DNA of 37,204 nucleotides from an uncultured Holophagaceae bacterium. Its GTDB lineage: Bacteria; Acidobacteriota; Holophagae; Holophagales; Holophagaceae. Shown here piece after piece: positions 1 to 9,153 of the stretch (the first letter of the stretch is position 1; each line of letters begins with the position of its first letter). The notes beneath the pieces were generated by a model that saw nothing but the letters and a program-made list of their open reading frames with translations, had not been told where the DNA came from and searched no databases. The stretch lies in NCBI GenBank assembly GCA_903873655.1, contig CAIQPH010000055.1, positions 1 through 37,204 of the forward strand. Reading direction: 5' to 3'. Position numbers and translations under genes: made by a program.

Positions 1-2
1 GC

Positions 3-695
3 CAGGCCCCGCGCGATTCCATGGCCATCAAGGTCACCGCCCGCCAGTGGAGTTGGTCGTTCGAGTACCCCAACGGCAAGCAGACCAAGGTGCTCTTTGC
101 CCCCATCGGCAAGCCCATGAAAGTGGAGGTCCGCAGCGCCGACATGGTGCACGGCTTCTACGTGCCCTCCTTTCGTCTCAAGATCGACGCCGTGCCCAGC
201 CGCACCAACACCACCTGGTTTCAGGCCACCAAGATCGGCTCCTACGACATCGAGTGCACCGTCATCTGCGGCGTGGACCATAGCCTCATGCTGAGCAAGG
301 TCATCGTGGTGCCCGAGGAGGAGTTCAAGGCCTGGTACTTCGGCGGCGAGAACGCCCCGGAGCCCGGCAAGAGCCTCCGCGCCAGCGAAGCCCATCCCGA
401 CCTGAAGGACCTGCCACAGGGCCTGGCGGTACTCACAGCCAAGGGCTGCGTCGCCTGCCACTCCGTGGACGGCAAGCCCAAGGTGGGCCCCACGCTCAAG
501 GGCCTCTACGGCCGGGAGGAGCAGGTGCTGATCGCCGGTGTCGCCAGGACCATCACCGTGGACGATGCCTACCTGCGCCAGTCCATCACCGACCCCATGC
601 TGCAGACGGTGCGGGGCTATCCCCCCGCCATGCCCAGGACCCCGCTCACCGAGCAGGAACTGAACGAAGTCGTCCGCTACATCAAGAGCCTATGA
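3..695 (+). CDS. coxB: Cytochrome c oxidase subunit II with fused cytochrome c domain (5' end missing)
   Basis: The reading frame is open from the window edge (codons in phase with base 3), so the N-terminus with its membrane hairpin lies outside; the ATG at 21 is internal. What remains is the periplasmic CuA domain: a ligand His in VHGFYVPSF and the cluster CTVICGVDHSLM, giving the Cys, Cys, His and Met ligands that accept electrons into the oxidase. It is followed by a class I cytochrome c domain with the heme site CVACH and a likely distal Met in PPAMP. Subunit II with a C-terminal heme c domain is the caa3-type arrangement. The heme O synthase gene follows 93 bases downstream, consistent with an oxidase operon whose remaining subunits lie upstream or elsewhere. 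Confidence 0.95.
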   Translation, partial: QAPRDSMAIKVTARQWSWSFEYPNGKQTKVLFAPIGKPMKVEVRSADMVHGFYVPSFRLKIDAVPSRTNTTWFQATKIGSYDIECTVICGVDHSLMLSKVIVVPEEEFKAWYFGGENAPEPGKSLRASEAHPDLKDLPQGLAVLTAKGCVACHSVDGKPKVGPTLKGLYGREEQVLIAGVARTITVDDAYLRQSITDPMLQTVRGYPPAMPRTPLTEQELNEVVRYIKSL

Positions 696-788
696 CGGTC
701 CGGGGGACCGGGCTTGCGCCCTACACCCCCAGGACCCCCGCGGCTTCGCCCAGCCAAGCTGGGCTCCGACTTGACCAGGAGCGATGAT

Positions 789-1682
789 TTGAGCGTGGCT
801 GCCCTCCCTGCCCCAAAGTCCAGCCCGGTTTCGATCTTTCTCGAGCTAACGAAGCTCCGGATCTCCGGTGCCTCCACCTTCACGGCGGCGGCGGGCTATG
901 TGGCCTTTCTCCGGGGTGCGAACGCCGGCCTGATCACGACGCTCATCGGGATCCTCCTGCTGGCCATGGGCAGCAGCGCCCTGAACGAGGTCCAGGAACA
1001 TCGCCTCGACGCCCTCATGCCTCGCACCGCGAACCGACCCATCCCCCGGGGAGATCTCTCTCCGGCCAGGGCGGCCCTCATCGCCATCGTGCTCGCAGTA
1101 TCGGGCTTCCTGGTTCTCCTCCTGGCTCACAACCTCACCTCGGCCCTGCTGGGGGCCTTGGCCCTGGCCTGGTACAACGGCTTCTACACGCCCCTGAAGC
1201 GCGTCAGCGCCTTCGCGGTGGTGCCGGGTTCTCTTATCGGCGCGCTGCCTCCAGCCATCGGCTGGACGGCCGCGGGCGGAAACGTCTCGGATCCGACGGT
1301 GCTGGCCCTCGCCTTCGTCTTCTTCATCTGGCAGGTGCCCCACTTCTGGCTGCTGGTGGGCCTGCATGCGGAGGGCTACGAAGAAGCTGGCTACCCCACC
1401 CTGGTCGGCCTCTTCGGCCGGTCCAGACTGTCGCGCCTCACCTTCACCTGGACCTGCGGCACCGCCGCGGCCTGTGGCCTCCTACCGATGTTCCGCGTCC
1501 TGGTGTCCTGGCCCGCAGAGATCATGCTCGGCCTTGGCGCCATCTGGCTGATCGCCGGTTCATTGCCTCTCCTGCGGCAGGACCAGGACGCGCCCCTCTA
1601 CCGCCGCGTCTTCATGAACATCAACCTGTTCGCCCTGGTCCTCACCGCCGCCGTGATCCTGGATCCGTTGTTCAGTCGTTGA
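789..1682 (+). CDS. ctaB: Protoheme IX farnesyltransferase (heme O synthase)
   Basis: A polytopic membrane protein of the UbiA prenyltransferase superfamily that adds a farnesyl group to heme b, giving heme O for terminal oxidases. Family signatures visible are the Asp-rich-type region LNEVQEHRLDALMPRT followed by NRPIPRG, and the second loop PLKRVSA. The usual NxxxD of the first motif reads NEVQE here, with Glu in place of Asp. The ORF track starts at a TTG at 714. I prefer the TTG at 789 because AGGAG lies 7 bases upstream and the extra 25 residues are Pro/Arg-rich and unlike the family. It sits directly after coxB on the same strand, matching its role in oxidase assembly. Confidence 0.9.
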   Translation: MSVAALPAPKSSPVSIFLELTKLRISGASTFTAAAGYVAFLRGANAGLITTLIGILLLAMGSSALNEVQEHRLDALMPRTANRPIPRGDLSPARAALIAIVLAVSGFLVLLLAHNLTSALLGALALAWYNGFYTPLKRVSAFAVVPGSLIGALPPAIGWTAAGGNVSDPTVLALAFVFFIWQVPHFWLLVGLHAEGYEEAGYPTLVGLFGRSRLSRLTFTWTCGTAAACGLLPMFRVLVSWPAEIMLGLGAIWLIAGSLPLLRQDQDAPLYRRVFMNINLFALVLTAAVILDPLFSR

Positions 1683-1738
1683 TAGGAAATAAAGAGACAA
1701 ATTGATCTTCAAAGAAACAATGGTTCGATTGCAATAGC

Positions 1739-1769
1739 TTGCCTTGCGGCTCATTGGTTCGCCTATGAT
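1739..1769 (+). promoter_or_regulatory. Possible promoter of the kinase gene block
   Basis: The 109-base gap between ctaB and the first kinase is AT-rich compared with its surroundings. It holds TATGAT at 1764-1769, with a weak -35-like TTGCCT at 1739-1744 (19-base spacing). Transcription would start about 15 bases before the kinase ATG. No other good promoter-like site is visible before the kinase run. The -35 match is poor, so this is tentative. Confidence 0.3.
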
Positions 1770-1791
1770 TAGGTCCAATCTGAAGGCAATC

Positions 1792-4365
1792 ATGTCCCTA
1801 CAGCCAGGTACCCATCTTGGCCCCTACGAGATCCTCACGCCCCTGGGCGCAGGCGGCATGGGCGAGGTGTGGAAGGCACGAGATCCCAAGCTTGATCGCT
1901 TCGTGGCCATCAAGGTGCTGCCTCCAGATTTCGCGGCTGATGCGGACCGGTTGCGGCGCTTCCAGCAGGAGGCGCGGGTGGTGGCATCGCTATCGCATCC
2001 ACACGTGGTGCACGTGTACGAGGCTGGCGAGTTTGAGGGCGCGCCATACCTGGTGATGGAACTGCTGGAAGGCGAAACACTGCGAGAGCGGCTACGGGGC
2101 AAGGCTATTCCACCCAGGCGCGCGGCAGAGCTGGTGCGGGATGTGGCGTTGGGTCTTGCCGCTGCTCACAGCAAGGGCATCCTCCACCGCGACCTGAAGC
2201 CCGAGAACATCTTCCTGATGAAGGACGGCCGGGTGAAGGTGTTGGACTTCGGCTTGGCGAAGGCCCGAGTGGCTTCCACCGACAGCCGGGTCGAGACGGC
2301 AGCCTTCACAGCCGCGGTCAGCGAACCGGGGCAGGTCGTAGGAACCTCCGGCTACATGAGTCCCGAGCAGGTGCGAGGCGAGGTCTTGGACGCCCGCAGC
2401 GACCTCTTCAGCCTCGGCGTGGTGCTGTGGGAGATGGTGACGGGTGATCGACCGTTCAAAGGCGATTCCTCCATCGAAGTGATGCACGCGATTCTCAAGG
2501 ACGATCCTCCCGAACTTACAGCGGACCTGAAGATCCCCCCCGCTTTGGAGCGCATCCTCTATGGCTGTCTCGCGAAGGCTCCAGAAGGCCGCTTCCACAG
2601 CGCCCACGACCTGGCCTTCGCACTTGAGGGTATGTCCAGCTCGGGCATTTCAGCTTCGGGTGTCGCCGGTCTGCCCCTGGCCAGGGCCCGGAAGCAGACC
2701 CTCCTCTGGGCCGTTGGCCTCACCCTGGCAGGATTCCTGGGGGGGGCTTCCCTCTGGTTCTTCCGTGCGGGCCAACCTTCCCCCGCACCAACCTTCAAGG
2801 CCCTCACCTTCCGCCGTGGCAACCTGGTAACCGCCAGGTTCACGCCGGACGGCCAGAGCATCGTGTATTCCGCTGCCTGGGAGGGTCGGCCTTCCGAGAC
2901 GTTCTTCTGCCGTGCAGACGGCACCGGAACCCGGTCCCTGGAGCTCGTCCGGACCTCAGTCCAGGCGGTCAACGCCAGAGGCGAGCTGCTGGTGCTCCTG
3001 AAGCCGGAACGCTGGGCTTCCACCTCGAACGGCTGGGGCACCCTCGCCCTGACCTCCCTGGACGGAGGCATGCCCAAGGAACTTCTTGCCCAGGTTCAAA
3101 GCGCCGATTTCGGTCCCGACGGCCAGAGCATCGGGGCCCTCATCCATACCGGGGAAGGCAACCAGCAGCGCCTGGAATACCCGCTGGGACACACCCTGCT
3201 GGAAACCAGCGAAGGCATCCTGTCCAGGCTGCGGATCTCTCCCGATGGAGAGCAGGTCGCCGTACTCCTGCAGGAGAAGGGGGAGTATGTACTCACACTC
3301 CTCAACCGGCAAGGCGCACGCCGGGACCTATACCGTTCCCGAGAGGGCCTTGGCCAGCCGGTCTGGATCCAGGGTGGGCGGGCCCTGGCCTTCCTGAAGA
3401 CGGACTTCGCCAACAGCGGGAGCCCCCTCCTATCCGTGGATCTGGCGGGACGGGTGCGCCGGCTCCACTCCGACTCGACCCTCGGAACCGTCTGGGATGC
3501 CTCGCCCAAAGGCCAGTTGCTGTTCGAGCGCACGCCCTATCGGACGGAAGTGACCGTCCGGCGAGGCGCAAAGGAGGTGGATCTCTCCCAGGGCATCCAG
3601 ACCTTCCTCAGTGGTCTCTCGGCCGACGGTGATTGGGCACTGTTGACGGATTTCGACGATGGGCAGCATCCGCACACCTACCTGCGCCGCACCGACGGCA
3701 GCCCGGCCAAATCCCTTGGCGCCAGTGCGGGTGCCGCGCTGAGCCCGGACGGAAAATGGGTGCTTCTATTTGGAGACGGGCCACAAGGAAAGGTTCGTCT
3801 CGTTCCCGCCGGGCTTGGGGCGGAACGAGAGTTCAAGCAGGAGGGCCTGGAGCCTACAGGTGGTGGATTTTCACTGGACGGGCGCACCCTCTGGATTGGC
3901 GGCACCATGGGAAAGGGTGGGGTCGTCCTCGTCCCCTTCGACCTGGAGGGGCACGCCCGCCAACCGGTATCCATCCCCTCCCAGAACATCCACGCTTTTT
4001 CCCCCGCCGGTGATCGGGTCCTGTGGACCGACAAGGGCGGTCGGGCCTTCCTCTCCCCCCTCCAGGGGGGTGCGCCCATGGCGCTGCCCTGGTCTCTGCA
4101 GCCGGAGGAACGCATCGCCGGATGGGACCGCCCCGGAGAGGTGCTCGTCCTCCATCCTGTGGACGCCGTCCACGAGCGAGTGGACCTCCTGGAGCCCCTG
4201 ACCGGGCGTCGTTCCGTCCTGGCCACTTTCACTCCGAAGGACCCGGTGGGGGTCATCCGAATCGAATCCGTCCGGCTGAGCCGGGACCGGAAGACCGTGG
4301 CCCTCACCTGCGCCAGGATCGATCGCTCGGATCTCATCCTGGCCGAAGGCCTGGTGCCGAAATGA
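1792..4365 (+). CDS. Transmembrane Ser/Thr protein kinase with C-terminal propeller-like sensor (kinase 1)
   Basis: PknB-type (Hanks-type) kinase, 857 residues. The catalytic domain has the glycine loop GAGGMGEV (residues 19-26), the ATP-binding Lys in VAIK (K41), HRDLKPEN (catalytic D134), DFGLAK (D152) and GYMSPEQ in the activation segment. One membrane helix follows at about residues 303-325, and then roughly 530 residues with PD40-type strands such as FTPDGQS and ISPDGEQ, likely an extracytoplasmic beta-propeller that senses a ligand or a protein. The ATG at 1792 has AAGG 5 bases upstream and gives the same N-terminus as the downstream paralogues; the TTG extension at 1744 is unlikely. 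Its stop overlaps the start of kinase 2 (ATGA). The substrate is unknown. Confidence 0.93.
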   Translation: MSLQPGTHLGPYEILTPLGAGGMGEVWKARDPKLDRFVAIKVLPPDFAADADRLRRFQQEARVVASLSHPHVVHVYEAGEFEGAPYLVMELLEGETLRERLRGKAIPPRRAAELVRDVALGLAAAHSKGILHRDLKPENIFLMKDGRVKVLDFGLAKARVASTDSRVETAAFTAAVSEPGQVVGTSGYMSPEQVRGEVLDARSDLFSLGVVLWEMVTGDRPFKGDSSIEVMHAILKDDPPELTADLKIPPALERILYGCLAKAPEGRFHSAHDLAFALEGMSSSGISASGVAGLPLARARKQTLLWAVGLTLAGFLGGASLWFFRAGQPSPAPTFKALTFRRGNLVTARFTPDGQSIVYSAAWEGRPSETFFCRADGTGTRSLELVRTSVQAVNARGELLVLLKPERWASTSNGWGTLALTSLDGGMPKELLAQVQSADFGPDGQSIGALIHTGEGNQQRLEYPLGHTLLETSEGILSRLRISPDGEQVAVLLQEKGEYVLTLLNRQGARRDLYRSREGLGQPVWIQGGRALAFLKTDFANSGSPLLSVDLAGRVRRLHSDSTLGTVWDASPKGQLLFERTPYRTEVTVRRGAKEVDLSQGIQTFLSGLSADGDWALLTDFDDGQHPHTYLRRTDGSPAKSLGASAGAALSPDGKWVLLFGDGPQGKVRLVPAGLGAEREFKQEGLEPTGGGFSLDGRTLWIGGTMGKGGVVLVPFDLEGHARQPVSIPSQNIHAFSPAGDRVLWTDKGGRAFLSPLQGGAPMALPWSLQPEERIAGWDRPGEVLVLHPVDAVHERVDLLEPLTGRRSVLATFTPKDPVGVIRIESVRLSRDRKTVALTCARIDRSDLILAEGLVPK

Positions 4366-6551
4366 CCCTCTCCCCCGGCACTCGCCTCGGTCCCTACGAG
4401 ATCCTCACGCCCCTCGGCGCGGGCGGGATGGGCGAGGTGTGGAAGGCCAAGGACACGCGGCTCGATCGCTTCGTGGCAGTGAAGGTGCTGCCGGAGCATC
4501 TCGCGGGCAGTGCCGAGGTGCTGGCTCGCTTCGAGCGGGAGGCCAAGGCCGTAGCAGCGTTGAACCATCCCAGCCTCCTGGCCATCTTCGATGTGGGCCG
4601 CCAGGGCGACACCGCCTTCATGGTGATGGAACTGCTTGAAGGCGAAACGCTCCGTCATCGCCTCGCAGGCGGAGGACTTCCATGGCGGAAGGCCACGGAG
4701 CTGGCCATCCAAATGGCCCACGGGCTGGCGGCCGCGCACGGCAAGGGCCTCATCCACCGCGACCTGAAGCCCGAGAACCTGTGGATCACTTCGGGCGGTC
4801 ACCTCAAGATCCTCGACTTCGGCCTGGCCAAGCAACTGCAGGCTCCCGGCGCGAGCTCGCAGTCCATCCTGCCTACCGAGGCATTTGGCCAGGCGAATCC
4901 CACGCAGAACGGGATGATCCTGGGCACCTTCGGCTACATGAGCCCAGAGCAGGCGCGGGGCGAACCCGTGGGCGCCGCCAGCGACCTCTTCGCCTTCGGC
5001 GTGGTGTTCTACGAGATGCTCACAGGCCGCAAGGCCTTCGCCCGGGCGACCGCGGCCGACACCCTCGCGGCAGTCCTGCGGGAGGATCCACCGGCCCTGG
5101 ACTCGACTCCCGGTGGCCTGCCGCCCGCTCTGGACCGCATCGTCCGCCACTGCCTGGAGAAGCGCCCGGAGGCCCGGTTCCAGTCCATGCGCGACCTGGC
5201 CTTCGCCCTGGAGTCTCTCTCCGATGGGTCCGCCCAGCCCTCGGCACCGGCCCAGGACACCACCCCTTCCATCGCGGTGCTGCCCTTCCGGGACATGAGC
5301 TCCAGCAGGGACCAGGACTACTTCTGTGAGGGGCTGGCCGACGAGTTGATCCATGCGCTGACGAGGATCCCGAACCTGCGCGTCGCCTCCCGCACGGCCT
5401 CCTTCCGATTCAAGGAGAACGCCGGGGACGTGGCCGCCATCGCCCAGCAGCTGCACGTCGCCACCATCCTCGAGGGGAGCGTGCGGAAAGCGGGTGAGCG
5501 CCTGCGCGTGTCGGTCCAGCTCATCAGCGCAGCCGAAGGCTTTCATCTCTGGTCAGAGCGGTTCGACCGGGACATGAAAGATGTGTTCGAGGTCCAGGAT
5601 GAGATCACCGAGCAGGTGGTTAAGGTTCTCAGGCTGGTCCTGACGGAGCAGGACCGGAAGATCATCGCCAGGCCTCAGACCAGCCAGGTGGAAGCCTATG
5701 AGCACTACCTCCGCGGCCGCCAATTCTTCTACCGCTACGGGCGCAGCAATCACACGGAGGCCATCCGCCTGTTCGAGCTGGCTGTCGCCATCGACCCGGA
5801 GTATGCCCTGGCTCATGCCGGGATCGCTGACGCCAGCAGCTTTCTCTATGCCTACCACGGAGGGCGCCCCGAGGATCTGGAACGGGCGGAGAAGGCCAGC
5901 GCCAGGGCCTTGAACCTGGCGCCCCAGTTGGCGGAGTGCCATGCCTCCAGGGGTTTCGTGGCCACCATCAGCAAACAGTACGAGGTGGGCGAGCGGGAGT
6001 TCCGAACGGCCATCGCTTTGGATCCCAAACTCTACGATGCCAAGTACCTCTACGCCCGCATGTGCGTTGTCCAGGGACGCATGGAAGAGGCAGCGCGGCA
6101 TTTCGAGGAGGCCCTTGAACTGCGACCTGAGGACTATGTAATCCCCCTTCTCATCGTCATGGTCTACCGATCCCTCGGAAGGTTGGATGAGATCGAGCCC
6201 ACCTCACGCAGGGGCGTCGCTGCCGCCGAGAGGTTTGCCACAGCGAACCCGAACGATCCCCGCCCCCTCTATCTCGGCGCTGGGGGCCTGCTGCTCATCG
6301 GTGAGCGGGAAAGGGGCTTGGAGTGGGCGGCTCGGGCCAGGGCCATCGGCCCCGAGGATGACGGCATCCTCTACAACCTGGCCTGCGTCTATGCGGTCGC
6401 CGGCGAAGCCGACACGGCCCTCGACTGCCTGGAAGGAGCCGTCCGGAATGGCTTCACGGGGCGTAGATGGATCGAACATGACACGGACCTCGATTTAATT
6501 CGCAATACCGATCGCTTCAAGACCCTCCTGGCTGGAATGAAGGACGCCTGA
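4362..6551 (+). CDS. Soluble Ser/Thr protein kinase with TolB-N-like domain and TPR repeats (kinase 2)
   Basis: 729 residues. The kinase domain matches its neighbours: GAGGMGEV, Lys at 41, HRDLKPEN with D134, DFGLAK with D152. No membrane helix follows. Instead, at about residues 300-405, comes a domain opening with SIAVLPFRDMS and containing EGLADELIHAL and ILEGSVRK, which is the TolB N-terminal/FlgO-like domain often found in adenylate cyclase-like and kinase regulators. From about residue 440 there are TPR-like helix pairs (for example AIRLFELAVAIDPEYALAHAG). It is therefore probably cytoplasmic, with TPRs as a protein-binding surface. The start is the ATG in the ATGA overlap with kinase 1. 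The ORF-track extension back to 4023 lies inside kinase 1 and is spurious. Confidence 0.92.
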   Translation: MTLSPGTRLGPYEILTPLGAGGMGEVWKAKDTRLDRFVAVKVLPEHLAGSAEVLARFEREAKAVAALNHPSLLAIFDVGRQGDTAFMVMELLEGETLRHRLAGGGLPWRKATELAIQMAHGLAAAHGKGLIHRDLKPENLWITSGGHLKILDFGLAKQLQAPGASSQSILPTEAFGQANPTQNGMILGTFGYMSPEQARGEPVGAASDLFAFGVVFYEMLTGRKAFARATAADTLAAVLREDPPALDSTPGGLPPALDRIVRHCLEKRPEARFQSMRDLAFALESLSDGSAQPSAPAQDTTPSIAVLPFRDMSSSRDQDYFCEGLADELIHALTRIPNLRVASRTASFRFKENAGDVAAIAQQLHVATILEGSVRKAGERLRVSVQLISAAEGFHLWSERFDRDMKDVFEVQDEITEQVVKVLRLVLTEQDRKIIARPQTSQVEAYEHYLRGRQFFYRYGRSNHTEAIRLFELAVAIDPEYALAHAGIADASSFLYAYHGGRPEDLERAEKASARALNLAPQLAECHASRGFVATISKQYEVGEREFRTAIALDPKLYDAKYLYARMCVVQGRMEEAARHFEEALELRPEDYVIPLLIVMVYRSLGRLDEIEPTSRRGVAAAERFATANPNDPRPLYLGAGGLLLIGERERGLEWAARARAIGPEDDGILYNLACVYAVAGEADTALDCLEGAVRNGFTGRRWIEHDTDLDLIRNTDRFKTLLAGMKDA

Positions 6552-6555
6552 ATCC

Positions 6556-9153
6556 ATGACTCTCACACCCGGCTCCCGCCTTGGCCCCTACGAGATCCTC
6601 GCGCCCCTCGGCGCAGGTGGCATGGGCGAAGTCTGGAAGGCGAAGGACACGCGACTGGACCGCTTCGTGGCCGTGAAAGTTCTTCCGGAGCACCTCGCCA
6701 AGCACCCCGAATCCCTGGCCCGCTTCGAGCGCGAGGCCAAGGCCGTGGCGGCTCTGAATCATCCGAACATCACGGGCATCTTCGACATCGGGCGAGTGGA
6801 TGACACTGCCTATGCCGTGATGGAACTGCTCGAAGGCGAGTCGCTGCGGACGCGACTGGACAGTGGCCCGCTCGCCCCACGCAAGGCCACGGAGCTCGCG
6901 ATTCAGATGGCGCAGGGCTTGGCCGCCGCCCACGAGAAGGGCGTCGTCCATCGCGACCTCAAGCCCGACAACCTCTGGATCACCAGGGAAGGCCGGCTGA
7001 AGATCCTCGATTTTGGCTTGGCCAAGCAGTTGCCCGATATGAAATCGGTTTCGGATTCCTTCCTGCCCACGGCGGCTATCAGCCCCGGCCACCATACCGA
7101 GAAAGGCATGATCCTCGGCACGCTGGGCTACATGAGCCCTGAGCAAGTCCGGGGCGAGAGTGTCGATGCCAGGAGTGACCTCTTCAGCTTCGGCGCGGTG
7201 CTCTTTGAGATGCTCACGGGCAAGCGGGCTTTCGCCCGGGACACGGCCAGCGACACCATGGCGGCGATCCTGCGGGACGATTTGCCGGAGCTCGAAAGCG
7301 GCAGCCGGCCCCTGCCTCCCGGTCTCCACCGCCTTCTCCAGCATTGCCTTGAGAAGCGTCCGGAGCAGCGGATCCACTCGGCTCACGACTTGGCCTTCGC
7401 GCTGGAGAGTCTCGCGGGCGGGGAGAGCTCGCCCTCGATCAGGGCACCCTTTGCGCCCCAGCATCGCCGGGTAACGACCGTCTGGGCCGCGACGATGGCC
7501 GTACTGGTCCTCGGTGCGGGGTTAGGAGGATGGTCCCTCAGGCCCCAGGCGGGTCACCCCCCAACCTTCCTGCCACTCACCATCAACAGTGAACCGGTTT
7601 TTGCCGCCCGCTTCGCTCGCCAGGGCCAGTCGGTCTTCTTCAGCACCTTCAACCTGGAAACCCAGGCCAGTCACGTCCAGACGGTGGACGTGGGCAACCT
7701 GGTCCCCCGCGAGATCCTCGGGCCGGATGCCTGGCTGCTCGCCCTCGGCCCCAAGGGCGAGATGGCGGTGCTGACCTCGAACCGCTTTGACGTGCGGATC
7801 GATAAGCCCACAGGCACCCTGGGGCGCTGCCTTCCGGGTGGCGCCCTCCCCCGCCCCGTTTCGCAAGACATCCTCCAGGCGGACTGGAACGCGGAGGGGC
7901 AGATGGCCCTGGTCCGCCAGACCGGGCCATTCAAATGCCAGCTGGAGTTCCCGGAGGGGAAGGTGCTCGCGGCCGAAGCCCAGGGCTGGCTCGGGGACCT
8001 GCGCTTCAGTCCCGATGGAAGGCACCTGGCCTACACCCGTCATCCCAACTCCGAGGACGACATGGGGTTCGTCGCAGTCGTGGACTTGGCCACTGGAAAG
8101 GTCCGGGATCTGGGCCCTGTCTGGGCCACCCTGCAGGGCCTGGCCTGGCGGCCCGACGGACGCGAGATCTGGTTCACGGCCTCGCCCAGCGGCTCCAACC
8201 GGGATCTCCACGGTGTGGACCTGCGGGGTCGCGAACGGACCATTCTCACCTCCCCGACCGGGGTCCAGCTGTTCGACATCGCGTCAGATGGCAAGGTCCT
8301 CCTGGCCTCCTTCGACGTGGCCGCACGAACGCTGGCGCAGCGATCCGGAACCTCCGGCCCATTGGACCTCACCATCCGGACCTATTCACAGATCAGGGAC
8401 CTGAGCCCCGACGGCCGCTGGGTCGTGGTGGATGACGAGGACGACTCCCTCGGTCCGAACTATCCCCTCTACCTGCGCCCCACGGATGGCTCGCTGCCCA
8501 CCCTGCTGGGTCAGGGTTTCGAAACGCACATCGCCCCAGATAGTCAGAGTCTCTGCCTGTTCAAGCAGGAGGGCGAGACCTGGAGGCCCTTCCTGCTCAA
8601 CCGGGCCGGGGGCGAGACGCCCCTCCCCCTCGGGGAATTGAGCTTCGCCCTGAGGCAGTATCCGGCCTGCGTCTGGACGTCCCGGGGCGTACTGGTGGTG
8701 GCGAGGAAGGGTAAGGAAGCGCCACGCCTCTGGAAGCTCACGCCCGCAGGTCCCGAAGCCATGCCGCTCAACGGTTTCGCTGAAGATGTGGAAGAGATCT
8801 GGGCGCCCCGGACCGGTGTGCAGCAACTGCTCACCCGGACCGCCGCTGGCTACTGGGCGCTCCTTGATCTGGACCATCCGAACCTGCCGCCTCGCGCCTT
8901 GCCAGCCCTCTCCTCCAAGGACCGGGTGCTGGGACTCATCGACCAGGGTCGCAGTGTGGTGGTATCGGAGGGTCGCGTGGGAGCCTTCAGGAAGGTGGAC
9001 CTCGCCACCGGGCGGGTGGAGCCGTTCAGGGCTTTTGATGCGGCCAGACTCCCGGCCCGCGCCAAGTGGCGGATCAGTGAGGACGGGACCCTGCTGTTGT
9101 ACACGACCTTTTCCGTTCACTCGCGTCTCTTTCTGGTAGAGGGCCTGAAATGA
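6556..9153 (+). CDS. Transmembrane Ser/Thr protein kinase with propeller-like sensor (kinase 3)
   Basis: 865 residues, with the same plan as kinase 1: GAGGMGEV, VAVK, HRDLKPDN (Asn replaced by Asp after Pro compared with the sister kinases), DFGLAK and GTLGYMSPEQ. A single membrane helix follows at about residues 310-330 (VWAATMAVLVLGAGLGGW), then about 530 residues with propeller-like strands (for example FSPDGRHLAYTR, LSPDGRWVVVDD). Its kinase domain is very close to that of kinase 4, while the sensor tail resembles kinase 1 more. The ATG lies 4 bases after the kinase 2 stop, and its own stop overlaps the kinase 4 start (ATGA), so the block is probably one transcript. Ligand and targets cannot be told from the sequence. 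Confidence 0.92.
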   Translation: MTLTPGSRLGPYEILAPLGAGGMGEVWKAKDTRLDRFVAVKVLPEHLAKHPESLARFEREAKAVAALNHPNITGIFDIGRVDDTAYAVMELLEGESLRTRLDSGPLAPRKATELAIQMAQGLAAAHEKGVVHRDLKPDNLWITREGRLKILDFGLAKQLPDMKSVSDSFLPTAAISPGHHTEKGMILGTLGYMSPEQVRGESVDARSDLFSFGAVLFEMLTGKRAFARDTASDTMAAILRDDLPELESGSRPLPPGLHRLLQHCLEKRPEQRIHSAHDLAFALESLAGGESSPSIRAPFAPQHRRVTTVWAATMAVLVLGAGLGGWSLRPQAGHPPTFLPLTINSEPVFAARFARQGQSVFFSTFNLETQASHVQTVDVGNLVPREILGPDAWLLALGPKGEMAVLTSNRFDVRIDKPTGTLGRCLPGGALPRPVSQDILQADWNAEGQMALVRQTGPFKCQLEFPEGKVLAAEAQGWLGDLRFSPDGRHLAYTRHPNSEDDMGFVAVVDLATGKVRDLGPVWATLQGLAWRPDGREIWFTASPSGSNRDLHGVDLRGRERTILTSPTGVQLFDIASDGKVLLASFDVAARTLAQRSGTSGPLDLTIRTYSQIRDLSPDGRWVVVDDEDDSLGPNYPLYLRPTDGSLPTLLGQGFETHIAPDSQSLCLFKQEGETWRPFLLNRAGGETPLPLGELSFALRQYPACVWTSRGVLVVARKGKEAPRLWKLTPAGPEAMPLNGFAEDVEEIWAPRTGVQQLLTRTAAGYWALLDLDHPNLPPRALPALSSKDRVLGLIDQGRSVVVSEGRVGAFRKVDLATGRVEPFRAFDAARLPARAKWRISEDGTLLLYTTFSVHSRLFLVEGLK

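Noticed and set aside
4023-4361. N-terminal extension of kinase 2 in the ORF track
   Set aside because: Lies entirely inside kinase 1 and is unlike any kinase N-terminus; the ATGA overlap start matches the paralogues.
3678-5546. 622-codon ORF on the - strand
   Set aside because: Antisense shadow of kinases 1 and 2; the + strand frames carry complete kinase motifs, and this frame has no recognisable domain. High GC makes long open antisense frames common.
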